64,000 nucleotides of DNA, from contig JARLHQ010000024.1 of assembly GCA_031292175.1 (NCBI GenBank), positions 1-64,000 on the forward strand, in the 5' to 3' direction. The stretch is from Humidesulfovibrio sp. GTDB taxonomy: Bacteria > Desulfobacterota > Desulfovibrionia > Desulfovibrionales > Desulfovibrionaceae. Made by a program: the position numbers and the translations under genes. The first letter of the stretch is position 1, and every line of letters starts with the position of its first letter. This document shows, piece by piece, positions 16,626-24,254 of this stretch. The notes beneath the pieces are model-generated. The model worked only from the letters and a program-made list of their open reading frames with translations, was not told the origin of the DNA and did no database searches.

Positions 16626-17885
16626 CTAGACTTTGCCCACTTCGGCCACGATGCGGACGAAGGAGCCCTTGTCGATGGCGCGGATGAGCAGCTTGTTGCC
16701 GTCCGGGCTGAAGGTGGGCTCGAAGAGCCGGTCGAAGTCGCGCCCGTACGTGCGGCCGTCCACCACCAGGGTCTGCCGCTTGCCCTTCTCCACCTTCACG
16801 GCCACGTGCCCGCCGAGAGCGCTGATGACCGGTTTCCAGGCCATGTCCCAGCTGCCGGCCCAGGTCTGGCCGTCCACCATGACGTGCCAGTCGGCGTTGT
16901 CGTTGTTGCCCAGGGCGGCCACGCGCTCACCTTCGCGGCCGATGACCAGGTCCGTGACCACGGGGAAGCTGACGGACCAGGGCTTGGCGTTCACGGCCAC
17001 GGTGAAGGCCCCGAACTTCGGCGCCACGATGGCTGCGATGTTCTTGCCGTCCTGGCTGAAGACCTGCTGCCAGCACTGGCAGAACTTGGGCTCCCAGATG
17101 ATCTGGCCGTCCTGGGCCATGCCCCAGGCGCTCTTGACGCGCACCGGAGCCACAGCCTTGCCCGTGGCCGGATTGAAGCGCGGCTCCCAGACGCTGGTGT
17201 AATTCTCGTCCCAGGTCTGGCCGTCCACAGCGATGGTGTAGTCGTACAGGCTCGTGCGCACCTGCGTGGCCACCTTCGCGCCCTGGGCGTCAAAGGCCGG
17301 CGTCCAGCAGTTGACGAAGTTTTTGCCCCAGCTCTGGCCGTTCACGGCTACGCCGAACACGCCACCCTGGAAGGCGTCTAGATCCGCGGGCTTGAGCGAG
17401 GCGAGCTGCACCACGGCGGCCGAGGCCTTGCCGTCGGCGGAGAGCACGCACTGGTTGGCGTTCTCGTAAAGGGTGTCCCAGGGGGCGCCGTCGATGCACA
17501 GGCCGTACTGGCCCCCGCTCTGCATGCAGGCGGCGATGACGTTCCCTTCCTGCGAGAACTGGGTACCCCACAGGAAGTCGAAATTCTCTTCCCAGACCTC
17601 GCCGTCCACGGCCAGGGTCCACATGCCATCCTGCTGAACGATGGCGGTCAGGCGGCCGTCCGGGCTGAAGCGCGGATTCCAGGCTTTGTCGAAGGTGTTT
17701 TCCCAGGGCTCGCCGTTGACCAGCGCCGTAAAGGCGCCTTCCTCCAAGCTGGCCAGGACCGCCACGCGCTCCCCATCCGGCGAGGCGTGCGGCTCCTCCA
17801 CCCAAGCGGCGTTTTCTGGGCGCTCCATGGAGGCGAGGACTACGCGTTGTCCCGATTCCCAATCCCACAAGGCTGGTGGATGCAT
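16626..17885 (-). CDS. tmcD: TmcD, tryptophan-rich beta-propeller-like subunit
   Basis: A 419-residue soluble protein without a signal peptide. It consists of about eight imperfect repeats of some 45-50 residues, each with VDG-x-x-W, then W-x-P-x-FSPDG and a hydrophobic strand, i.e. a WD40/TolB-like propeller. It is the first gene of the tmc operon, preceded by an AT-rich divergent promoter region. Translation most likely begins at ATG 17885, which has GGGGGAGG eight bases upstream; an in-frame GTG at 17930 lacks one. The biochemical role of TmcD is not established; a scaffold on the cytoplasmic face is inference. Confidence 0.8.
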   Translation of the reverse strand: MHPPALWDWESGQRVVLASMERPENAAWVEEPHASPDGERVAVLASLEEGAFTALVNGEPWENTFDKAWNPRFSPDGRLTAIVQQDGMWTLAVDGEVWEENFDFLWGTQFSQEGNVIAACMQSGGQYGLCIDGAPWDTLYENANQCVLSADGKASAAVVQLASLKPADLDAFQGGVFGVAVNGQSWGKNFVNCWTPAFDAQGAKVATQVRTSLYDYTIAVDGQTWDENYTSVWEPRFNPATGKAVAPVRVKSAWGMAQDGQIIWEPKFCQCWQQVFSQDGKNIAAIVAPKFGAFTVAVNAKPWSVSFPVVTDLVIGREGERVAALGNNDNADWHVMVDGQTWAGSWDMAWKPVISALGGHVAVKVEKGKRQTLVVDGRTYGRDFDRLFEPTFSPDGNKLLIRAIDKGSFVRIVAEVGKV

Positions 17886-18257
17886 GCCATTCCTCCCCCG
17901 CACGAAGTGCGTGCGTCTTGAAGTGCTCACAGTACAGAACTAGGGTTAAGCCGGCTCAGCGCATCCATAGCCATTGCTAGGAATAGAATTATAACCGGCA
18001 TCCGGAGCGCTGAATGTAGTTTCGCTTGCAATACTGCCACAGTATTTTTTTTGTGGGAAGCATTTTTTCGTATTTAATGTTTACATACAACTAAAGTATG
18101 TATATGATATTAAATCATATCAGCCTAGTGTGAGTTGAAATGAAGTCGGATATGGCGTACAGCATCAACCTGAGAATCTAGAATAGATGAGCGTTATGGC
18201 TGAATTGAATATATGATTTTGTAATATAAGAACATTTTTCAAGTGAGGGGGACGCTC
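17886..18257. promoter_or_regulatory. AT-rich divergent promoter region between tmcD and the rrf2-receiver gene
   Basis: 372 bp without a gene, far more AT-rich than its surroundings. On the minus strand a perfect TATAAT lies at 17993-17988, about 100 bp upstream of tmcD; no clear -35 box accompanies it. Three inverted repeats follow: 18030-18046 (7-bp arms, 3-bp centre, AATACTG arm), 18082-18102 (7-bp arms, TACATAC) and 18102-18120 (7-bp arms, ATATGAT). The first lies about 50-65 bp upstream of the predicted tmc start point. These are candidate operators for the divergent Rrf2-type regulator or for a partner of the kinases. Confidence 0.55.
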
Positions 18258-19184
18258 ATGCGCCTGACCACCAAAGGCCGTTACGGGATGCGGCTCGTGC
18301 TGGACATTGCTCAGCACGAAAAGTACGGGCCGGTCTCCATGGCCGAGACCTCCCTGCGGCAGGACATTTCAGCTAAATATCTCGAGCGGTTGGTTGGTGA
18401 GCTGCAGCGGGCGGGCATCGTCAAAAGTCTGCGCGGGCGCGAGGGCGGGCATCTGCTCGCCGTTCCGCCAGACAAGATCACCGTGGGCGATATCGTACGC
18501 GTGCTCGAGGGAGAGTCCGCGCAACTGGTCTGCAGCCACAACCGTCTGTCTTGCCCGCGCTCCGTGCACTGTCTCACCCGGGCCATCTGGGTCGCCGCGG
18601 ACCAGGCCATGTTCGAGAAGCTCGATTCCGTCACCGTGCAGGACATCATGGACGACGGGCAGAACTGCATCTCCAAAAAAGAGGCCGCACAGGCCGGTTT
18701 GGGCCGGAGCAAGGCCATCCCGGCGCCTCTTTTGGACGCCAGCGGACGCCGGAAGGCCGTGCGACGGATCTTGCGCCAGCGTTTTCTCCAAAATGGCTCG
18801 GCCCGGCCACAGAAGCTTCCGGGCGCGCCGAAAAAAATCATGGTCGTGGACGACGACCCGGATATCGTCGATTACCTCGTGACCGTATTCCGCGAGCGCG
18901 GCTACGACACCTGCAGTGCAACAGGGGGGATCGAGGCGACCGAGGTGCTCCTGCGGGAAAACCCGGACCTCATCACCCTGGACCTGGAAATGCCGGAGGA
19001 ATGGGGCCCGCGCTTCTACCAGCGCTATGCCCGCATGCCGGAGTACAAGCACATCCCCGTTGTCGTCATCAGCGGGTTGCCTGGCATTCATATGGCCATC
19101 CCCAAGGCCGTCGCCACCGTGCGCAAGCCCTTTGATCCTGCACAGGTGTTGCAACTTGTCGAGGGAATCATCGGCGCGCCCTAG
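18258..19184 (+). CDS. Rrf2-family Fe-S regulator fused to a response-regulator receiver
   Basis: A 308-residue fusion. Residues 1-135 are an Rrf2/IscR-type winged helix (MRLTTKGRYGMRLVLDIA, REGGHLLA wing) with three cysteines at 92, 99 and 105, almost the spacing of the IscR cluster ligands (92/98/104), so an iron-sulfur cluster is likely. A basic linker (about 140-190) leads to a receiver domain (IMVVDDDPD, LDLEMPEEWG, VRKPFDPAQ) close to the stand-alone receiver at 8206. Rrf2 was first named beside the response regulator Rrf1 at the Desulfovibrio hmc operon; here both functions are in one polypeptide facing the tmc operon. GAGGGGG precedes ATG 18258. It probably regulates tmc and itself. 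Confidence 0.85.
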   Translation: MRLTTKGRYGMRLVLDIAQHEKYGPVSMAETSLRQDISAKYLERLVGELQRAGIVKSLRGREGGHLLAVPPDKITVGDIVRVLEGESAQLVCSHNRLSCPRSVHCLTRAIWVAADQAMFEKLDSVTVQDIMDDGQNCISKKEAAQAGLGRSKAIPAPLLDASGRRKAVRRILRQRFLQNGSARPQKLPGAPKKIMVVDDDPDIVDYLVTVFRERGYDTCSATGGIEATEVLLRENPDLITLDLEMPEEWGPRFYQRYARMPEYKHIPVVVISGLPGIHMAIPKAVATVRKPFDPAQVLQLVEGIIGAP

Positions 19185-19220
19185 GCCGGGGAAGGCGGAA
19201 GGTTTTTGTGGTCCGGCCCT

Positions 19221-19270
19221 AAGCGAACGGGCCCCGGATGAGCAGATGCTCGTCCGGGGCCCGTTCGCTT
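19221..19270. terminator. 50-bp near-perfect hairpin between convergent genes
   Basis: Arms 19221-19243 and 19248-19270 pair throughout except for one G-T position, with tip GAGCAGATGCTC. It lies 37 bp after the rrf2-receiver stop and 52 bp before the end of the convergent gene at 19322. No T run follows in either direction. It probably serves as a bidirectional 3'-end structure. Just beyond it is the short palindrome GGGGCATCATGCCCC (19281-19295). Confidence 0.65.
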
Positions 19271-19321
19271 GAGGGGGATGGGGGCATCATGCCCCGGCGG
19301 CTGTCGGAGGCCGCGTTTCCC

Positions 19322-21925
19322 TTACGGTGCGGCGCGGTCGGGTGCGAGCAGGGCCGCCAGGGCGTAAAAGCCCAGAGAGGCGGCGAAGACGGTGGTGTAG
19401 CCGTAGCTGACGGCGAGGAGGTTGGCCAGGGGCGTGGCCACGACGGAAAATGCCCCATTGACGCTCCAGGCCCAGGGGATGAAGGCGCTGGTCGCGCCCC
19501 GATAGGTGGAGAGGGCCAGCGGGAAGGGCATGCCCATGAAGAAGCCCAGGGGGGCGGCAAGGGCGATGACCAGTGCGGCCTTGACCGGGTCGGGCCAGGC
19601 CAGGGCCAGGTCGAGCAGGCGCGGCAGGAACAGGAGCAGGCCGCCGGCCAGCGCGGCGGCGCAGGTGCAGGCGAGGCGTATGCCCGCGCGCGGCCGGGGC
19701 ACGAGGCGGGAGGAAAAGGCGCTCCCCAGGCCGGAGGCGATGAGCATGGAGGAGAGCACCAGGGCGAAGGCGCGTGAGGGGTCGCTCAGGAAGAAGGTGC
19801 AGCGTTCGATGAGCACGATCTCCACGAACAAGAAGCCCAGGCCGAGGCAGAGGAAGTAGCCGAAGCCGGCAAACACCCGCCGGGTGGAGAGTCCGCCCAA
19901 TCCGCGCCGGCGGGCCATGGGCAGCAGGAACACGATGAGGGCGAACAGGGCGGCCTGCGCCAGCACGGCCACGTTGACCAGGTAGCCGATCTCCTGGCGG
20001 GGCAGCAGTTCGATGCGCGCGAGCACCTCGGGGATGCGGTCCAGCCGAATGATCTCGTGGAAGAAGGGCCGGTCCTGCGTGCTGGGCGCGAGGTTGAAGA
20101 AGCGGAAGCTGGAGGACTCCGCCTTGCCGTCGCGCAGGAAGGCCACCAGATCGTCCATGAGCGCGTCGCGGGCGGGCGCGGCGTCCTCGCCGGCCACGGC
20201 ATCGCTGGTGACGGACTCGAAGGATACGGGCGGCAGGTCGTTGAAGATTTCTTCCGTGGCCGGGTTGATGCCTGGGTAGTACGGCGTGTCGAAGCTGCGC
20301 TCGCTGGCGAAGGCGCGGACGCCCGCGACATCCGCCTGGGTGAAGGGGCTCCGGCAGGCCAGGATGCGCGCGGTGAAGGCGCTGCGCACGACGATGATAT
20401 GCCGGGCAGGATCATGGATGCCCGCGAGCAGCAGCCCCGCGCGCACGGTCGCCACGGCCTTGAGCGCATAGACCGGCAGTTCGCTGATGCCCATGGGCAG
20501 GGAGAGCAGCCCGTTTCCGGCCAGGGAGCGCACCAGTTGGGCGATGCCCTCGGCGGTGAGCACGTACTTGTTGGCCTGGCCCTGGTCCAGAAACTCCGGC
20601 GAAATGTCGATGATGCTGTAGGGCTTGGCTGCGGTCTGCGCCAGCACCAGGGGCGAGCCCAGCTGTGGGGGGGAGGCGTGTCCGACCGGGGCGTTGTGCC
20701 CGGCGGCAAAGGCCGCAAGCGGGGCTTTGCCGGGGACGGCGGCGCTGGCGTTGCCGCTGTCCGTGGCACTATCGCCGTCTGTGGCATTGCTGTCGGCCGC
20801 ATTCTCTGCGGGGAGGGTCTCCTCCAGGGGCAGCCGCATGGCATAGCCCTTGGGCGGCGCGCTGGGCGCATGGGTCAGCAGGAGCATCTGGAGCACGGGG
20901 TCGCTCTCCACGCTTTCCACCCGCAGGGCTCCCAATTCCAGGGCCTCGCGCAGGCGGAATCCGCCGCATGTCCCGGCCAGCAGCACGCGTGAGGGCGTGC
21001 GCAACAGATACGGCAACGTGTCCAGCGCGGCCTTGAGGTAGCTGGTGTCGTAGGCCTCGTTCCGGGGCAGGGAGGCTAGGCGTTCGCCGTCGCGGTACAG
21101 GCCCAGCGCCTGGGGCGGCCCACCCGCGCCGAGCAGCGTGTAATTGTTGGACAGGTCCGTGTCGTGCCGCTCCATGTAGTTTTCAAGCAGCATGTAGTAG
21201 CCGCGCGAACTGCGTATCTCCCGCAGGATCTGATTGTCTTCCACGTTCATGGCCGCGGAGATGGGCTTGTACTGGCTGAATGCGGCGTTGTTGTACCGCA
21301 GGATGCCGAAGCCCGCGGCGGCGCAGACGGCGAGCGTCAGCAGGCCAAAACACAGGCGGGCGGCGGTTTTTTTGACCGGGAGGCTGGTGAGGGCGGCCAG
21401 CGCCAGGGGCGGCAGAAGCAGAACGGGGGCCAGGAAGGGCGGCACATAGGCCAGCGCGGCCAAAAACGCGGCCGCGCCCAGACCCGCGCCGACGAGGTCG
21501 GCCATGTAGATCCTGGGGATGTCCTCCTGCTTGGCCAGAAAGGAGAGGCCCACATAGAGCCCGGCGGCGAAGAAGAAGGGGAACAGCGCAAGGTAGTACT
21601 TGCCAATGTTCAGGAGCTGCCCGGTGAAGAGGACTTCATTCTGCAGTTCCAGCGGATTGAAGGGGATGCGGCCCAGGGCGCAGTAACCCAGGGCGCAGAG
21701 CAGCATCATGACTACGGGCAGGGCATGGAACAGGGCGGCCTGGTGGCGTTCGAAGGCCTTGCCGAACAGGCAGAGCACCACGCCGCTGACGGAATATCCG
21801 GCCATGGCCATGGAGATGACCCAGTAGCCGTACTCGCTCCAGTTGGTGATGGCGAAGTGGCGCACGAGAAAGATCTCGAACGCGATGGACGCGAGGCAGA
21901 CAAGGAAGATGCCGAGGTAGCGCAT
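19322..21925 (-). CDS. Multi-spanning membrane protein with spermidine-synthase-like domain
   Basis: An 867-residue protein. About six hydrophobic helices at the N-terminus (MRYLGIFLVCLASIAFEIFL onward) are followed by a soluble central region with a Rossmann-like segment (VLLAGTCGGFRLREALELG, VESDP) resembling polyamine aminopropyltransferases, and then six or more C-terminal helices. The glycine motif reads GTCGG rather than GxGxG and an Asn/Ala/Ser-rich insertion (about residues 365-400) interrupts the domain, so catalysis is uncertain. This architecture occurs in many bacteria as spermidine synthase-like membrane proteins of unknown function. ATG 21925 is chosen because the helix begins immediately; the 15 residues upstream look non-coding. 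Confidence 0.65.
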   Translation of the reverse strand: MRYLGIFLVCLASIAFEIFLVRHFAITNWSEYGYWVISMAMAGYSVSGVVLCLFGKAFERHQAALFHALPVVMMLLCALGYCALGRIPFNPLELQNEVLFTGQLLNIGKYYLALFPFFFAAGLYVGLSFLAKQEDIPRIYMADLVGAGLGAAAFLAALAYVPPFLAPVLLLPPLALAALTSLPVKKTAARLCFGLLTLAVCAAAGFGILRYNNAAFSQYKPISAAMNVEDNQILREIRSSRGYYMLLENYMERHDTDLSNNYTLLGAGGPPQALGLYRDGERLASLPRNEAYDTSYLKAALDTLPYLLRTPSRVLLAGTCGGFRLREALELGALRVESVESDPVLQMLLLTHAPSAPPKGYAMRLPLEETLPAENAADSNATDGDSATDSGNASAAVPGKAPLAAFAAGHNAPVGHASPPQLGSPLVLAQTAAKPYSIIDISPEFLDQGQANKYVLTAEGIAQLVRSLAGNGLLSLPMGISELPVYALKAVATVRAGLLLAGIHDPARHIIVVRSAFTARILACRSPFTQADVAGVRAFASERSFDTPYYPGINPATEEIFNDLPPVSFESVTSDAVAGEDAAPARDALMDDLVAFLRDGKAESSSFRFFNLAPSTQDRPFFHEIIRLDRIPEVLARIELLPRQEIGYLVNVAVLAQAALFALIVFLLPMARRRGLGGLSTRRVFAGFGYFLCLGLGFLFVEIVLIERCTFFLSDPSRAFALVLSSMLIASGLGSAFSSRLVPRPRAGIRLACTCAAALAGGLLLFLPRLLDLALAWPDPVKAALVIALAAPLGFFMGMPFPLALSTYRGATSAFIPWAWSVNGAFSVVATPLANLLAVSYGYTTVFAASLGFYALAALLAPDRAAP

Positions 21926-22036
21926 GGAACCCCATGCCGTCCTCCGGGCGTGTCCCGATGGGCGGCGCAAAAATATGCGCTTGCGTACCCCATCCGGGCC
22001 ACAGAGGCAAGGCGGCGATTCCAGACGTCTGCGGAA

Positions 22037-24253
22037 TCAGGCGTCTGGGGCGGGGATGAAACTCAGACTCAAGGTGAAGGTGCTGCCCGCGCCGGTGGTG
22101 CTCGTGAGCTCCAGGCCGCCGCCCATGCGCATGGCCAGCTCACGGGCGATGGCCAGACCCAGTCCCGTGCCGGAGTAATGCTTGGTCAGCGGGTCCTCGC
22201 CCTGCACAAAGGGCGTGAATACATGCGCCATGGCCTCCGGGGCGATGCCGATGCCCGTGTCCGCCACGCTGATGCGCAGCGTACAGGTATCTTCGTCCTG
22301 GCAGGTGACCTGGAGCGAAAGCCGCACGCCGCCCTGGGAGGTGAACTTGATGGCGTTGTCCAGAAGCTGGCGCAGCACCTGGGCCAGATGTTTCGGGTCG
22401 CCCATGAGGGCCTGCTCCCGGAGTTCGGGCGTGATGTCCGTGTCGAAGCGCAAGCCCTTGCTCTGGGCCTGGGCCGCGTATTCCGGCTCCAGCGGGACGA
22501 GGATCTCGGCTAGGCGGAAGGGGCGGTGTTCAATGTGCATTTCTCCGGAGCCGAGCGCCGCGTAGTCCAGGAAGTCGTTTACCAATTGGGTGATGTGTTG
22601 GGCCGATTGGGTGGCCCATTCAAGGTATTCCCGCTGTTGATCCGGGGTGTTGTCCTCATGGAGCAATTGCAGCATCCCTAGAAGCCCATTCAACGGGGTG
22701 CGCAGTTCGTGGCTCATGTTGGCCAGAAATGCGCTTTTGGCCAGGCTCGCGGCCTCGGCGGCCTCCTTGGCGGCGGTGAGGGCGCGCTCGGCCAGCTTGC
22801 GCTCGGTGATGTCGCGCGAGAAACTGGCGATTTGCACGATTTCGCCCGTCTGGTTGTGGATGGGGTGCAGACGGATGGCATAGGTGCGGCCCTCGCGTTC
22901 CTCCTCAAAGCGCAGGGCCCGGCCCGTGCGCACCACCTCTTCGAAGCGCGCGCGGCGGCCATTGCGCACGTAAATGGGGATGAGGTCCAGAATGTTCGCC
23001 CCGGTGAGTTCCAGCGGAGTCTTGCCGCGCCGCCGGGCCGCGCTCTCGTTCATGACCAGCACATGGCCATCGGGCACCAGGAGCAGCATCCCGTCACTGG
23101 AGGCGTTGAAGACCGCCCGGAGACGCTCCTCGCTCTCAAATAGCGCGCGGCTCGCGACCTCCTGCTCCTCCTTGTGCCGTTGGAGTGCTTCGGCCATGTG
23201 GTCGATGGAGCCGCCCAGCTCGCCCAGTTCTCCCGGCGTGTCCTCAAGACCGGTGCGGGCGCTGAAGTCCCCGGCGTGCAGGGCGCGCACGGTCCCCATG
23301 AGCCGGGCCGAGGAGCCGAGGATGTTGCGCCGGGCCCACAGCCGGGAGAGGGCAAGCACCAAAAGCACGATGACCGCCAGGGCCATGAGGTGCTGGCGGA
23401 GCTTCGCCGCGCTGCTGGCGTAGACGGCGTCCTTGGGGATGCCCACGCGCACGTAGCAAACCTCGTCGCGGCTGATGTCCAGCCGCTTCAAAACGTAATA
23501 ACGCGTCACACCGTCGAGCCCGACACCCCAGCCACGTATGTCCTGCGGACCGGTGCGGAGCAGCCCGGCCTGTTCCAGCGGCAGGAGCGCACCCGCGTAG
23601 CGTGGGGCCTCCGGCAGCCGGTAGAGGATGCGGTCGTCTTGGCCGACGAGCACCAGGGTGGTGCCCTCGGGCAACTGCGCCTCGTTGAAGGTTCTGGCCG
23701 CGTCGCTCACGGGCAGCTGGGCCGCCAGCACCCGGGGGATGCCGCCGTTTGCGGCCCTTAAGGGCGTGGCATAGCTCACCGTCGCCCCCCGGGGCAGGGT
23801 GGAGACGCCCACGGCGAAGCTTTGACCGGCGAGCGCTCCGGCGACGGCCGGGTCCTTGGCCATGTCCGCGTCTCTGGACACGGGCCGGGCGCTGGTCAGG
23901 ACAGCGCCGTCCGCTCGCACCAACAGCAGGTTGCTGTAGTGACCGGCTACCTTGGAAAAGCGCGCAAGGATCGGCTGGCAGGCGGGGCCTGCGCAGGCGC
24001 GCACATGCGGGTTCGCGGCCAGAAGCTCCAGAAAGATGCGGGCGTTGTTTGTTTCCTGGGCCAAGGAGCGGGCCACCAGGCTGGAGGCCCGGGCGGCCTC
24101 GGACACTGCGGCTTCGCGCTCCAGGGAGCGGTCGCGCAGGTGGTTCGTCAGGGAAAGCACCAGCACGGGTGCAAGCGTCAGCGCAACAAGCCCGAGGAGC
24201 ATGCCGTGGAGGCTGTTGGCCAGCTTGAACCAGCGTGAGCGTAGGCCGGGCAT
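22037..24253 (-). CDS. Membrane sensor histidine kinase (Cache-HAMP-PAS-HisKA-HATPase)
   Basis: A 738-residue kinase. Helix 1 (about 18-36) and helix 2 (about 287-306) flank a large periplasmic Cache-like sensor with two cysteines near residue 88 (RACAGPACQP). After HAMP (about 310-365) come a PAS domain (SEERLRAVFNASSDGMLLL), a classical HisKA box (FLANMSHELRTPLNGLLG) and an HATPase domain (LDNAIKFT, DTGIGIAPE, GTGLGLAIA). There is no receiver. It starts 1 base after the stop of the REC-GGDEF-EAL gene, so the two form a tight operon and the kinase may phosphorylate that receiver. The signal is unknown. Confidence 0.85.
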   Translation of the reverse strand: MPGLRSRWFKLANSLHGMLLGLVALTLAPVLVLSLTNHLRDRSLEREAAVSEAARASSLVARSLAQETNNARIFLELLAANPHVRACAGPACQPILARFSKVAGHYSNLLLVRADGAVLTSARPVSRDADMAKDPAVAGALAGQSFAVGVSTLPRGATVSYATPLRAANGGIPRVLAAQLPVSDAARTFNEAQLPEGTTLVLVGQDDRILYRLPEAPRYAGALLPLEQAGLLRTGPQDIRGWGVGLDGVTRYYVLKRLDISRDEVCYVRVGIPKDAVYASSAAKLRQHLMALAVIVLLVLALSRLWARRNILGSSARLMGTVRALHAGDFSARTGLEDTPGELGELGGSIDHMAEALQRHKEEQEVASRALFESEERLRAVFNASSDGMLLLVPDGHVLVMNESAARRRGKTPLELTGANILDLIPIYVRNGRRARFEEVVRTGRALRFEEEREGRTYAIRLHPIHNQTGEIVQIASFSRDITERKLAERALTAAKEAAEAASLAKSAFLANMSHELRTPLNGLLGMLQLLHEDNTPDQQREYLEWATQSAQHITQLVNDFLDYAALGSGEMHIEHRPFRLAEILVPLEPEYAAQAQSKGLRFDTDITPELREQALMGDPKHLAQVLRQLLDNAIKFTSQGGVRLSLQVTCQDEDTCTLRISVADTGIGIAPEAMAHVFTPFVQGEDPLTKHYSGTGLGLAIARELAMRMGGGLELTSTTGAGSTFTLSLSFIPAPDA

Positions 24254-24254
24254 C

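Noticed and set aside
18022-18041. Sigma-54 promoter for tmc (minus strand TGGCAGTATTGCA)
   Set aside because: The GG-GC spacing is three bases too short; the sequence is part of the 18030-18046 dyad instead.
19322-21925. Annotation as a polyamine biosynthetic spermidine synthase (speE)
   Set aside because: The SAM-binding glycine motif is altered, an insertion breaks the domain, and two membrane blocks flank it.
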